Positions 1 to 8,663 of a stretch of 64,000 nt of DNA are shown here, in pieces. Under the pieces are notes generated by a model. It ran no database searches. It saw only the letters and a program-made list of their open reading frames with translations, and was not told the origin of the DNA. A program made the position numbers and the translations under genes. Each line of letters opens with the position of its first letter. The stretch's first letter is position 1. Origin of the DNA: Nocardioides dokdonensis FR1436 (GTDB lineage: Bacteria > Actinomycetota > Actinomycetes > Propionibacteriales > Nocardioidaceae); the NCBI RefSeq assembly GCF_001653335.1, contig NZ_CP015079.1:310001-374000 (forward strand). The letters run 5' to 3'.

Positions 1-171
1 GGCACCCTCGACGCCCGCGAGCCGCTCGGTGACCTCGTCGGCCACCGGGCCGGCCTTGTCGGCCGAGCGCGAGCCCAGGACCACGCTGTGCCCGGCCTTA
101 GCGAAGCGGTAGCCCAGGCCCTTGCCCTGCGGGCCGGTGCCGCCGATCACTGCGATGCGGTAGGTCGTCAC
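1..171 (-). CDS. npdG: NADPH-dependent F420 reductase, N-terminal part (cut by window edge)
   Basis: This enzyme moves hydride between NADP(H) and cofactor F420. Only the first 57 residues lie in the window and the frame stays open to base 1. The GTG start has a clear AGGAGG eight bases upstream. The opening strand-turn-helix IAVIGGTGPQGKGLGYRFA is the glycine-rich dinucleotide loop typical of the NpdG family, followed by a VVLGSRS stretch that in the family selects the NADP phosphate. Other F420 genes in the window (fbiC and two luciferase-like genes) fit this reading. A different NAD(P)-binding reductase cannot be excluded without the missing C-terminus. Confidence 0.72.
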   Translation of the reverse strand, partial: MTTYRIAVIGGTGPQGKGLGYRFAKAGHSVVLGSRSADKAGPVADEVTERLAGVEGA

Positions 172-313
172 GCGTGCTTCCTCCTGCTCGGTACCGCCAG
201 GACGTGTCTCGCCCCGGCTGCCCGGCGATCATGACACCCTGGCCCCGCGTAACGATCTGAGCGGTCACTGGTTAAGACCGTGGAGACGAGTCGCGACATG
301 GGGAGGCACGGGG

Positions 314-2377
314 GTGACCACACAGACGCGCGCGGGGCACCGCAGCGACGTCCAGGGCCTGCGCGCCCTGGCCGTGGTGGTCGTCATCGCCGCCCACGCC
401 GGGGTGCCGTTCCTGCCCGGCGGGTTCGTCGGGGTCGACGTCTTCTTCGTCATCTCCGGCTTCCTGATCACCGGGCTGCTCGTGCGCGAGGCCGACCGCA
501 CCGGCCGGGTCTCGCTGGTCGGCTTCTGGTCCCGCCGGGCGCGGCGCATCCTGCCGGCGGCGACCCTCGTCATCGCGGTGACGCTCGTCGCGGCCCTGGT
601 CTGGCTGCCGCTGATCACCGCCCGCGACCTCGTCGACGACGCCGTGTGGTCCGGCCTCTTCGCCGCCAACCTGCACTTCGCGGGCGAAGGCGTGTCGTAC
701 TTCGCCGAGGGCAGCGCCCCCTCGGCCCTCCAGCACTACTGGTCGCTGGCGGTCGAGGAGCAGTTCTACGTCGTGTGGCCGCTGGTGATGCTGGCACTGG
801 CGGCCGTCTCGCGCCGCCGGCTGCTGCTGGTCCTGCTGGCGGTCACCGGCGCCTCCTTCGCGTGGTCGCTCGTCGCCACGGCCGCGGACCCCGCGGCGGC
901 GTACTTCTCGACCCCCGCGCGGGTGTGGGAGCTCGGGATCGGCGCCGTGCTCGCCCTCGTGCTGCCCCGGCTCGCGCCGCGCGTGCCCCGCCCGGCGTCC
1001 TGGCTGCTCGGCGCCGGCGGTCTGGTCGCGATCCTCCTCGCGTGCGTCGTGCTGAGCCCCGCGACCGCGTTCCCCGGGTACGCCGCCCTCCTGCCGGTCC
1101 TGGGCGCCGCCGCGCTCCTGGTCGCGGGAGCCACCCCGGCGGGTCACCCCCGGCCCATCGTCTGGTTGCTGACCTGCCGGCCCGCGCGGGTGCTCGGCGA
1201 CTGGTCCTTCTCCCTCTACCTGTGGCACTGGCCGGCCCTGGTCATCACCGAGCAGCACCTGGGTCGCGCGCTCAGCGTCACCGAGCGTCTGGTCACGGTG
1301 GTCGTGGTGGTCAACCTGGCGGCGCTGACCTACCGCTACGTCGAGACCCCGTTCCGCACCGGCCGCATCTCCCTGCGCCTGCCCGCCCCGCGCACGCTGG
1401 TGCTCTACCCCGCCAGCCTGGTGCTGGTCGCGGCCGCGGCCGGCGGCACCTGGGGTTACACGAGCTGGCAGGGCGGCGAGCTCGGGAACAACCCCCCGAT
1501 CGAGCTGGCCGACTCCCGCGAGCACCATGACGAGACGGTGGCGCTGGTTAAGGCGTCGGTCCGCGCGGCGCGGGAGAAGGTGGCGGTCCCCAGCGACCTC
1601 ACGCCCGACCTGCTGGACCTTCGCCAGAGCGTCGCCGACGTGGGCGAGTGCGACTACGAGGACGACGTACGGCGCCTCTGCGTGCGCGGCGACGCCCAGG
1701 GCGACCGGACCGTCGTGGTGATCGGCGACTCCCACGCCCGGGCCTGGATCCCGGCCGTCGAGCGGATCACCCAGGACTACGGCTGGCGGGCGTTCTACCT
1801 GGTCAAGCCGCAGTGCCCGGCGGGCCACGTCAGCGTGGCGCCGCTCAAGGAGTCGGTGGTGTTCACCGGCTGCGACGAGTTCCAGGACTGGGTCAGCGAC
1901 CAGGTGGCGGCCCTCTCCCCCGACCTCGTCGTGGTCGCCTCCTCGCCCCCGGTCAACGGCGTGTGGATCGACGACCGGCGCGCGGTGACCATCGAGCTGG
2001 TCGCCCCCGAGCTCGAGCGCGGCTACGACGAGCTGTTCACCGAGCTGCAGGCGAACGCCGACCGGGTGGTGCTGATCAAGGACGTCCCGAAGTCGGCCAC
2101 CGACCCGGGCGAGTGCCTGACGTCGGCGACCCCGAGCCTCGGCACCTGCATGTTCGAGCCGGTCGAGCGCTCGACGATCCTGGGTGACGTGGTGGTGAAG
2201 TCGGCGCTCCTGGCGGGCGCCGACGTCGTCGACCCGACCCCGTGGCTCTGCTACGAGGGCGACTGCCCCGTGGTCGTCGGCGGCACGCTGACCTACCGCG
2301 ACACCGACCACCTGACCACCGAGTACGCCGCCGGCCTCGCCGGCTCCCTCGGCCGGGCCTTGCGGATGACCGGCTGA
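314..2377 (+). CDS. OafA/YrhL-type membrane acyltransferase with C-terminal SGNH domain
   Basis: A 687-residue two-domain enzyme that probably transfers acyl groups to a cell-surface glycan. Residues about 8-350 are the multi-span acyltransferase-3 domain, with FFVISGFLITG near residue 50 and a string of hydrophobic helices. After about residue 400 comes an extracellular SGNH hydrolase-like domain with block I GDSHA near residue 470 and a catalytic DTDH near residue 656. This N-AT3/C-SGNH order and length are typical of the family. The GTG start at 314 is chosen because GGGAGG lies seven bases upstream. Substrate is unknown. It stands alone, with no coupled neighbours. Confidence 0.9.
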   Translation: MTTQTRAGHRSDVQGLRALAVVVVIAAHAGVPFLPGGFVGVDVFFVISGFLITGLLVREADRTGRVSLVGFWSRRARRILPAATLVIAVTLVAALVWLPLITARDLVDDAVWSGLFAANLHFAGEGVSYFAEGSAPSALQHYWSLAVEEQFYVVWPLVMLALAAVSRRRLLLVLLAVTGASFAWSLVATAADPAAAYFSTPARVWELGIGAVLALVLPRLAPRVPRPASWLLGAGGLVAILLACVVLSPATAFPGYAALLPVLGAAALLVAGATPAGHPRPIVWLLTCRPARVLGDWSFSLYLWHWPALVITEQHLGRALSVTERLVTVVVVVNLAALTYRYVETPFRTGRISLRLPAPRTLVLYPASLVLVAAAAGGTWGYTSWQGGELGNNPPIELADSREHHDETVALVKASVRAAREKVAVPSDLTPDLLDLRQSVADVGECDYEDDVRRLCVRGDAQGDRTVVVIGDSHARAWIPAVERITQDYGWRAFYLVKPQCPAGHVSVAPLKESVVFTGCDEFQDWVSDQVAALSPDLVVVASSPPVNGVWIDDRRAVTIELVAPELERGYDELFTELQANADRVVLIKDVPKSATDPGECLTSATPSLGTCMFEPVERSTILGDVVVKSALLAGADVVDPTPWLCYEGDCPVVVGGTLTYRDTDHLTTEYAAGLAGSLGRALRMTG

Positions 2378-2458
2378 GCGCCGGACCCCCACGACGGTGA
2401 CAGTGGCGCTGCTACGGTCGGGGCGACGTTGTACGCCGATCTCTGCCCAAGGGGAACC

Positions 2459-3487
2459 ATGAAGCTGTCGATGCCGCTCGTCTACGCAGGCAACCCGCGC
2501 GAGACCGCCGACCAGGTCGTCGGCCTGGAGAAGGCCGGGCTCGACATGGTGTGGGTGGCCGAGCCGTACGGCTTCGACGCCCCCACGCTGATGGGCTACC
2601 TGGCCGCCAAGACCGAGACCCTCGAGATCGCGGCCGGCATCCTCAACGTCTACTCCCGCACCCCCGGCGCGCTGCTGCAGACCGCCGCCGGGCTCGACAA
2701 CGTGTCGGGCGGGCGTGCGGTGATCGGCCTCGGCGCCTCGGGCCCGCAGGTGATCGAGGGCTTCCACGGGATGCCGTACGACAAGCCGCTGGGGCGCACC
2801 CGCGAGGTCATCCGGCTGCTGCGCTCGGGCCTGCGCCACGAGCGCCTCGAGGCCGAGGGCATCTTCACGCTGCCGCTGCCGGCCGACCAGGGCCTGGGCC
2901 TCGGCAAGGCCCTGAAGCTGCTCAACAAGCCCGAGCGCTCCTCCATCCCGCTGTGGGTCGCCGCGCTGGGCAACGCCAACGTGGCGATGACCGCGGAGGT
3001 GGCCGACGGCTGGCTGCCGTTCCTGTTCTACCCCGAGAAGGCGGACGCGGTGTGGGGCGAGGCGCTGGCCAAGGGCAGGGCGAAGCGCTCCGACGAGCTG
3101 GCCCCGCTCGAGATCAGCGCCGGCGGCATGGTCGCCATCGGTGAGGACGTCAAGGGGATGCTCGACTTCCTGCGGCCGATGTACGCGCTGTACGTCGGCG
3201 GCATGGGCGCGCGCGGCAAGAACTTCTACAACGAGATGGCCTGCAAGTACGGCTACGAGGAGGAGGCCACGAAGATCCAGGACCTCTACCTCGACGGCAA
3301 GAAGAAGGAGGCCGAGGCGCTGGTGCCGCTGGAGTGGCTGGAGGCCGGCAACCTGGTGGGCCCCGAGTCCTACGTCAAGGAGCGGATCGCCGCCTTCCGC
3401 GAGGCCGGCGTCACCAACCTGCAGGTCAACCCGGCCACCGAGGACCCCGCCGCGACCATCGCGCAGGTCAAGGAGTGGGTGTCCTGA
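2459..3487 (+). CDS. LLM class F420-dependent oxidoreductase (Rv3520c-like)
   Basis: A 342-residue luciferase-like monooxygenase-fold enzyme, probably using reduced F420. The start MKLSMPLVYAG, the VWVAEPYGFDAPT stretch and SGGRAVIGLGASGP are typical of the actinobacterial subfamily around M. tuberculosis Rv3520c, whose physiological substrate is not known to me. Two upstream in-frame ATG-like starts exist, but ATG 2459 has AAGGGG just upstream and matches the expected N-terminus. The next gene begins inside its stop region, so the two are probably translated together. The fbiC gene 17 kb away shows the host makes the F420 precursor FO. Confidence 0.88.
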   Translation: MKLSMPLVYAGNPRETADQVVGLEKAGLDMVWVAEPYGFDAPTLMGYLAAKTETLEIAAGILNVYSRTPGALLQTAAGLDNVSGGRAVIGLGASGPQVIEGFHGMPYDKPLGRTREVIRLLRSGLRHERLEAEGIFTLPLPADQGLGLGKALKLLNKPERSSIPLWVAALGNANVAMTAEVADGWLPFLFYPEKADAVWGEALAKGRAKRSDELAPLEISAGGMVAIGEDVKGMLDFLRPMYALYVGGMGARGKNFYNEMACKYGYEEEATKIQDLYLDGKKKEAEALVPLEWLEAGNLVGPESYVKERIAAFREAGVTNLQVNPATEDPAATIAQVKEWVS

Positions 3488-4038
3488 CGGTCCCGCCGGG
3501 CAGCAGCGCCGAAGCCCGCTCGCCGGAGGAGTGGCGGGCGCTGTTGGCCAGCGGTGAGCCCGTCACCTTCGTGGTGCCACGCGGACGCAGCGTCGTGATG
3601 GCAGCGGTGTGCCTGGCGTTCACCCTGGTCGGCGTCGTGATGATCACCCGCGACAGTGGGCAGGTCCAGGTCGTCGGGCTGGCCAGCGTGCTGTTCTTCG
3701 GGGCGCTCGGGCTCCCGGTGCTGCTGTGGCAGGCGCTGCGCCGCACGCCGCAGCTCGTGGTGCAGCCCGGGGGTGTCTGGCTGCGCCAGCAGGACCGGCA
3801 GCCCGTCGCGTGGGGTGACATCGAGCGCATCGAGCTGGCCCGGGTCAACCGGAGCACCGTGGTCGCGCTTGTGCTCGACGAGGCGGCGTACGCCGGGCGG
3901 TTCCGCTCGGCGCTGGCCGCGAGCGCCTACCGCGCCACGATGGGTGGCGCGCCGGCCCTGATGGTCCCGGCCCACCTGACCGGTCGACCCGACGAGCTGC
4001 GGGCGTGGCTGGCCGCGGAGCACGCAGCCCGCACCTGA
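3484..4038 (+). CDS. Small membrane protein with two TM segments (PH-like), unknown function
   Basis: About 184 residues. Two adjacent hydrophobic segments (near residues 38-57 and 64-86 of the frame) are followed by a cytoplasmic beta-rich part containing WGDIERIEL, as seen in small bacterial membrane proteins with a PH-like fold. The start is uncertain. CTG 3484 overlaps the TGA of the preceding oxidoreductase and has AAGGAG eight bases upstream, which is the best-placed ribosome site, although CTG starts are rare. GTG 3475 in the same frame is the alternative. It is translationally coupled to the F420-type oxidoreductase. The function is not recognised. Confidence 0.7.
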   Translation: MTVPPGSSAEARSPEEWRALLASGEPVTFVVPRGRSVVMAAVCLAFTLVGVVMITRDSGQVQVVGLASVLFFGALGLPVLLWQALRRTPQLVVQPGGVWLRQQDRQPVAWGDIERIELARVNRSTVVALVLDEAAYAGRFRSALAASAYRATMGGAPALMVPAHLTGRPDELRAWLAAEHAART

Positions 4039-4057
4039 GGCATCGGCCAGGCCGTGG

Positions 4058-5092
4058 TCATCGTCGGGCGCGCTCGACCTCGCGCTTGGCCTCCTCCGCG
4101 GCGGCCCGTGCCATCTGGGCCGCTCGGGCCGCCTCGGCCTCGATCGCCTGGGGCCGGGCCGCGGGTCCGATCCTGTCGGTCGCGGCCTTGCGGGCCGGGG
4201 ACGGTGCGGGCGTGGGCCGGACGTCGTCGGACTGGGCGGCGAAGGCCGACGTCACGGTCCTGACCGCCTCGGTGAGCTCCCCGGGGATGACGAAGTAGCC
4301 GTTGCCGTTCTCTGCGAGCCGCGGGAGCATCTCGAGGTACTTGTAGGCCAGCACCTTCGGGTCGGCGTCGTTGGCGTGCACCGACTGGAAGACCCGCTCG
4401 ACCGCTTTCGCCTCGCCGTCCGCCTCGAGGATCCTCGCCTGCTGGCGCCCCTCGGCCTCGAGGATCAGCTTGTTGCGCGTGCCCTCGGCGGTGAGGATCA
4501 GCGACTGCCGCTGACCCTCGGCGTGCAGGATCGCCGCGCGCTTGTCCCGCTCGGCACGCATCTGCTTCTCCATCGCCTCCTTGATGTTGACCGGCGGGTC
4601 GATCGCCTTGATCTCCACCCGGTTCACCCGGATGCCCCACCGGCCGGTGGCCTCGTCGAGCACCTCGCGCAGCCGGGTGTTGATCGTCTCCCGCGACGTC
4701 AGGGTGCCTTCGAGGTCCATCGAGCCGATCAGGTTGCGCAGGGTGGTGACGGTCAGGTGGTCGATCGCCTGGAGGTAGTCGGCCACCTCGTAGGCCGCTG
4801 CCCGCGGATCGGTGATCTGGTAGTAGAGGACCGTGTCGATGGCCACCACGAGGTTGTCCTCGGTGATGACCGGCTTCGGGTCGGAGGAGTAGACGTGCTC
4901 GCGGACGTCGAGCTTGGTGTTGACCCGGTCGACCAGCGGAATGATCAGGTTCAGTCCCGGCTGCAGCGTGCGTTGGTAGCGGCCGAACCTCTCGATGTTG
5001 TAACGCCGAGCCTGGGGGACGATCCGGATCGCCGAGGCGAGGACGAAGACGACCAGGGCCGCCAGGACGGCGATCGGCACCAGCAGGTCCAT
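4058..5092 (-). CDS. SPFH/band 7 family membrane protein (QmcA/paraslipin-like)
   Basis: A 344-residue stomatin-like protein, expected to form membrane scaffolds. One N-terminal transmembrane helix (residues about 3-23) is followed by the SPFH core, with ERFGRYQRTLQPGLN and VDTVLYYQITDP-type motifs. Then comes a helical stretch rich in Ala/Glu/Arg repeats (AEG.R..LI.TAEG), and a proline/alanine-rich tail. It lies directly downstream of an NfeD gene, the classic partner of SPFH proteins. The NfeD stop overlaps a possible GTG start at 5101. ATG 5092 has a better distance (11 bases) from GAGGAG, so I chose it. Confidence 0.9.
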   Translation of the reverse strand: MDLLVPIAVLAALVVFVLASAIRIVPQARRYNIERFGRYQRTLQPGLNLIIPLVDRVNTKLDVREHVYSSDPKPVITEDNLVVAIDTVLYYQITDPRAAAYEVADYLQAIDHLTVTTLRNLIGSMDLEGTLTSRETINTRLREVLDEATGRWGIRVNRVEIKAIDPPVNIKEAMEKQMRAERDKRAAILHAEGQRQSLILTAEGTRNKLILEAEGRQQARILEADGEAKAVERVFQSVHANDADPKVLAYKYLEMLPRLAENGNGYFVIPGELTEAVRTVTSAFAAQSDDVRPTPAPSPARKAATDRIGPAARPQAIEAEAARAAQMARAAAEEAKREVERARR

Positions 5093-5097
5093 GGCAC

Positions 5098-5556
5098 TCA
5101 CTTCTCCTCGAGCTCGGGGTCCGGCAGCGGGTCGCGCGGATGCACCAGGGCGGTCGCGCCCTCGATCTGGAAGACGTCGACCCGGACACCCGGCGGGATC
5201 ACCAGGTCCTCGTCGTAGGCCCGCGCCGACCAGTCCTCGCCGGAGAGGTGCACCAGTCCGCCCGTCGCGGTGACCTCACGAGTGACCAGTGCCGAGCGTC
5301 CGACCAGGGCGTCGCTGCCGTCCCGGGAGACCGGCGGCTGGGCGAGGTTCCGCTTGGCGATCGGGCGGATCACCGCCAGGCCCGCACCACTGGCGAGGGC
5401 GAAGGTGAGCAGCTGCACGGGCAGCGAGGCGCCGAGGCCGGCGGCCACCGCGGCGGTGAGCGACGCGCCTGCCATCAGGCCGAGGAACAGCGTCAGCGTG
5501 ACGAACTCCGCCGCGCCGAGCAGTACTGCTGCTGTCAGCCAGAGCAACCACCACAT
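5098..5556 (-). CDS. NfeD-like membrane protein
   Basis: A 152-residue short-form NfeD protein. Three or four hydrophobic helices in the first ~75 residues (opening MWWLLWLTAAVLLGAAEF) are followed by a soluble OB-fold-like domain with LVGRSALVTREV and VDVFQIEGATALVHP. Short NfeD proteins work with the SPFH protein encoded just downstream, and the two genes overlap or nearly overlap. ATG 5556 is preferred, with GGATGG about ten bases upstream. ATG 5565 is an alternative adding three residues. A TetR gene starts divergently 73 bp away. Confidence 0.87.
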   Translation of the reverse strand: MWWLLWLTAAVLLGAAEFVTLTLFLGLMAGASLTAAVAAGLGASLPVQLLTFALASGAGLAVIRPIAKRNLAQPPVSRDGSDALVGRSALVTREVTATGGLVHLSGEDWSARAYDEDLVIPPGVRVDVFQIEGATALVHPRDPLPDPELEEK

Positions 5557-5623
5557 GGCAACCATCCATCCTGGGTGTCCACCCATCGTATCCCTTGACG
5601 GAGACGGCTCCCAGGGTGATGAT

Positions 5624-5657
5624 CGAACAATGTTAGGAAAGGCGAACATCGATAGGA
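5624..5657. repeat. Two 15-bp direct repeats spanning the tetR start
   Basis: CGAACA-N4-TAGGA occurs at 5624-5638 and again at 5643-5657, 19 bp apart and in the same orientation. The first copy contains the ATG of the TetR gene. This spacing puts both copies on nearly the same DNA face. It could be a binding site for the adjacent TetR protein, although most TetR sites are inverted repeats. It may also be chance, because the second copy is coding. Confidence 0.3.
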
Positions 5658-6235
5658 TCGCCCGCCGTCGACAGGACACCAAGGACGAGATCCTGGACGC
5701 CGCCTGGGCGGTGGTGCGGGAGTCGGGCTGGGCCGGCCTGACCCTGCGGGGTGTCGCAGAACGCGTTGGGATGCGCGCGCCGTCGCTGTACGGACACTTC
5801 GACTCGAAGCTGTCGATCGTGGATGCCATGTTCGGCCAGGCGTGGGCGGAGATCCACGCCGATGCGGCGGCGCTCGAGACCGACCTCGTCGACGACCCAC
5901 GTGCGGCGCTCCTGCTCGTCGCCACGACCTGGCTCGATGCCATGGCCGCGGACCCGGAGCGGAACGCGCTGATGAACCAGCGCCCCATCCCCGGGTTCAC
6001 GCCCAGCGCCGACTCCTACGCCCTGGCCGTGCGGTCCATCGAGTGGCTGCACCGGTTGCTCGACCGCTTCGACATCACCGATCCCGACGCCGCCGACCTG
6101 TGGACCGCGCTCCTCGCGGGCCTGGCCGGCCAGCAGAACGCCAACGACCCGGGGGGCGAGCGCTGGCGTCGCCTCGTCCCCCGCGCTGTCGACATGTTCC
6201 TCAGCGAGGTCGGACCCCACACCGCACGGAGGTAG
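5630..6235 (+). CDS. TetR/AcrR family transcriptional regulator
   Basis: A 201-residue regulator. The N-terminal helix-turn-helix occupies residues about 16-62, with LTLRGVAERVGMRAPSLYGH as its recognition region. The rest is a helical ligand-binding domain. No ligand can be read from the sequence. ATG 5630 is the only plausible start. The gene is followed after five bases by a mycothiol-type enzyme gene, so the two probably form one transcript and the regulator probably controls that gene. The promoter must lie in the 73-bp gap shared with nfeD. Confidence 0.9.
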   Translation: MLGKANIDRIARRRQDTKDEILDAAWAVVRESGWAGLTLRGVAERVGMRAPSLYGHFDSKLSIVDAMFGQAWAEIHADAAALETDLVDDPRAALLLVATTWLDAMAADPERNALMNQRPIPGFTPSADSYALAVRSIEWLHRLLDRFDITDPDAADLWTALLAGLAGQQNANDPGGERWRRLVPRAVDMFLSEVGPHTARR

Positions 6236-6240
6236 AGCAG

Positions 6241-7017
6241 ATGAAGACGACCGAGATGCCCCGCACCCAGACCGGCCCCCGACGATCGCGGCTGGACCGC
6301 GAGACGGCGATGCGGCTCGCGGAGACGGAGTACGCACGCTTCCTCGACCTGCTGCGCTCGCTGTCGCCCGACGACTGGGGCAGGGCGACCGACTGCCCCG
6401 CCTGGGACGTGCGGGCGATGGCGGGGCACACGGCCGGGATGGCGCTGATGGCCACCGGGCTGAAGGAGGGACTGCGACAGACCATGGTCTCCAAGCGCCG
6501 CGGCGGCGACCCCTTGGACGCCCTCACGGGCCTGCAGGTCGAGGAGCACGCCGACCTCACGACGGACGAGCTGATCGCCCGGTTCGCGACTCTCGGCCCG
6601 CGTGCCGCGCGCGGCCGCCGACGGGTCCCGGCCCTCGTACGCCGCTTGAGGCTGCCCGACGCACAGGACGTCGGCGGGCGGACCGAGCGCTGGACCAACG
6701 GGTACCTGATCGACACGATCCTGACCCGGGACCCGTGGATGCACCGGATGGACATCTCGCGGGCGACCGAGCGCGCCCCCGAGCTGAGCGCCGACCACGA
6801 CGGGGTGCTGGTCGCCGACGTCGTCGCGGAGTGGGCGGAACGGCACGGTCGTCCCTACCGGCTGCACCTGACCGGACCCGCCGGTGGTGACTTCACCGCC
6901 GGCTCCGACGGACCCGAGCTGACCCTCGACGCCGTCGACTTCTGTCGTGCCCTGTCCGGGCGCCCCGCCCAGCTCCCGACGGCCCACGACCTCCTCGACG
7001 TCGCCGTCCCCTTCTGA
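6241..7017 (+). CDS. Maleylpyruvate isomerase/DinB-like mycothiol-dependent enzyme
   Basis: A 258-residue protein of the MDMPI N-terminal (DinB-like four-helix) family, which in Actinomycetota is associated with mycothiol-S-transferase reactions. The motif CPAWDVRAMAGHTAG near residue 50 supplies one metal ligand histidine. WMHRMDISRA near residue 165 supplies another. A C-terminal SCP2-like segment follows. The ATG at 6241 has GGAGG overlapping the end of tetR. The pairing with a TetR gene suggests an inducible detoxification enzyme. The substrate is unknown. Confidence 0.82.
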   Translation: MKTTEMPRTQTGPRRSRLDRETAMRLAETEYARFLDLLRSLSPDDWGRATDCPAWDVRAMAGHTAGMALMATGLKEGLRQTMVSKRRGGDPLDALTGLQVEEHADLTTDELIARFATLGPRAARGRRRVPALVRRLRLPDAQDVGGRTERWTNGYLIDTILTRDPWMHRMDISRATERAPELSADHDGVLVADVVAEWAERHGRPYRLHLTGPAGGDFTAGSDGPELTLDAVDFCRALSGRPAQLPTAHDLLDVAVPF

Positions 7018-7048
7018 CACACCTGAGGACCGAACCCAAGAGGCACCG

Positions 7049-7189
7049 ATGAGCACCCACCTGCCGTCCGCCCGCGGGGTCAACCGGACGCTGCTCGACA
7101 TGCTGGACGAAGCGCCCGACTCGCCGCGGTTCGTCGGCCCCGACCAGGCGGCTCTCGAGGCCATGCTCGCGCAGTTCGAGCCGGCGTAG
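7049..7189 (+). CDS. Small protein of 46 residues, unknown
   Basis: A short open frame beginning MSTHLPSARGVNRTLLDML and ending QFEPA, with AGAGG about six bases before the ATG. It follows the mycothiol-type enzyme by 31 bases on the same strand and could be a third gene of the tetR transcript. Base composition is coding-like. No family is recognised. It may instead be a leftover C-terminal fragment or a chance frame. Confidence 0.42.
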   Translation: MSTHLPSARGVNRTLLDMLDEAPDSPRFVGPDQAALEAMLAQFEPA

Positions 7190-7229
7190 CCGATGGGCAT
7201 CTGGACGCGCGACGCGTCCTGGGCGTGCC

Positions 7230-8663
7230 TCAACAGGCGGCGTAGTCGACCTCGAGGGTCCAACCGGGTTCGTAGGTCTCGAACCTCGAGCGCGGTGCGT
7301 CGGGTGGGGACTCGCCCGGCCGGCCGCGGGCGCGGTCGAGGGCACGGGTGCCGGTGTGGTCGACGAGGTACGTCGCGCCGTAGGGGTCGCGCCACAGGTA
7401 GATGCCGGCGAACGGTTGTCGCACCTGCCAGCCGGCGTGGGTCTTGAGCCGTTGGTGGGTCGCGGTGAGCGGGCCGTAGTTGCCGACCGCGGAGGGTCCG
7501 CCGCGGCCGTGCGGGACGGTGTGGTCGGTCTGCATGTCGCGGCTGGTGCAGGAACCCCAGGGGAAGCAGTCGGCCGGGGTCATCAGCTGGACGGCGCGAC
7601 GGTGCCGCGCGGGCACCTCGTAGGCGTCGACCGGCGCCTGGTCGGCGAGGTCGAGCACCGGGCGGACGACGAAGCGGGCGAACCTGCCGAGGACCTCGCG
7701 CAGCCAGCTCTGGGTCACCGGGCCGTGGCCCTCGACGCGGGCGACGCGGTCGAGCGGCTCGCCGTGCGCGTCGAGGTCCGGGCCCTGCGCGGGCCCGGTG
7801 CCGCCGTACAGGTGGACGTTGAGGGTCACGTCGGGCAGCAGGTCGCGCAGGTCGACGCCATCCTCCCCCACCCGCTGCGCGGCGGTCGGGTCGGCGAGCA
7901 GGGCGACGGCGTGGACCCGCAGGTCATCGACGCTCGCAGCGTCATCGGCCTCGTCGGGCTCGGTCTCGTTGGCGAGGTCAGGCAGGGTGGCGCGCAGGCG
8001 TCGGGCGAGCTCGGTGACTGCCGCGTCGACGGCGTCGATGACGGGCAGGGGTGCATGGATGACGAAGGTGCCCATGCCGTTGTCGCCGGTGCCGACCTTC
8101 CGGGCGAACCGGGCGCGGGAGCGTCGCTCCTCGGCCTCCTTGGCCAGGGCCGGAGCGGCGGCAGCGACCTTGCCTTCGACCAGCGAGACGAACCTGGTCC
8201 AGGGGATGCGCCCGTCGGCCGCCTCGGCGACCTCGCCGTCGACCCAGGAGGCCTCCGCCTTGGACAGCTGGCGCGTCTTGTCGGCGACGAAGATCGCATA
8301 GGAGTCGCGCACCTCGAGGTCCTGCACCCGCGACCACAGCAGCGGGAGGCGGAGGTGCAGGTCGAGCGCTGCCGCGATCAGCCGGCGCCCTCCCCAGGTC
8401 GTGCGCCCGATCCGGGCACCGAACGTCGCAGCCGCGAACTCGGTGACCTCCGGGGTCCCGTCCCCGCCGTAGCAGCGCACCTTCTCCCGGCCCGGCCTGC
8501 GCGCCTCCTCGGCGTCCAGGCGCTCCCGTGGGTGGGCCACGGCCCACTCGTAGGCCAGCGCCAGCAGCTCCACCCCGGCCCGCCTCTGGGCATCCGCACA
8601 CGCCGCCGCCCGGTCGAGGATCTGCTCCTCCACCAGGTCGGCGATCGCGGCTGTGCTGGGCAT
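7230..8663 (-). CDS. DUF222 / HNH endonuclease domain protein (13E12-like)
   Basis: A 477-residue member of the large actinobacterial DUF222-HNH family. Residues about 10-300 are the DUF222 region. The C-terminus carries the HNH nuclease motif, with the TDHTVPHGRGG core, a GNYGPLTATHQRLKTH zinc/HNH helix, and the cysteine of SCTSRD upstream. These genes are often found in several mobile-looking copies per genome. A role in DNA cleavage is known only by homology. ATG 8663 is chosen as the natural N-terminus (MPSTAAIADLVEEQ). An upstream in-frame start would add 19 unlikely residues. Confidence 0.9.
   Translation of the reverse strand: MPSTAAIADLVEEQILDRAAACADAQRRAGVELLALAYEWAVAHPRERLDAEEARRPGREKVRCYGGDGTPEVTEFAAATFGARIGRTTWGGRRLIAAALDLHLRLPLLWSRVQDLEVRDSYAIFVADKTRQLSKAEASWVDGEVAEAADGRIPWTRFVSLVEGKVAAAAPALAKEAEERRSRARFARKVGTGDNGMGTFVIHAPLPVIDAVDAAVTELARRLRATLPDLANETEPDEADDAASVDDLRVHAVALLADPTAAQRVGEDGVDLRDLLPDVTLNVHLYGGTGPAQGPDLDAHGEPLDRVARVEGHGPVTQSWLREVLGRFARFVVRPVLDLADQAPVDAYEVPARHRRAVQLMTPADCFPWGSCTSRDMQTDHTVPHGRGGPSAVGNYGPLTATHQRLKTHAGWQVRQPFAGIYLWRDPYGATYLVDHTGTRALDRARGRPGESPPDAPRSRFETYEPGWTLEVDYAAC

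Noticed and set aside
272..2839. Long minus-strand open frame of 855 codons opposite the acyltransferase and F420-type genes
   Set aside because: Its sequence is low-complexity Arg/Gly/His/Asp of the kind made by antisense reading of high-GC genes, and the plus strand has two recognisable enzymes.
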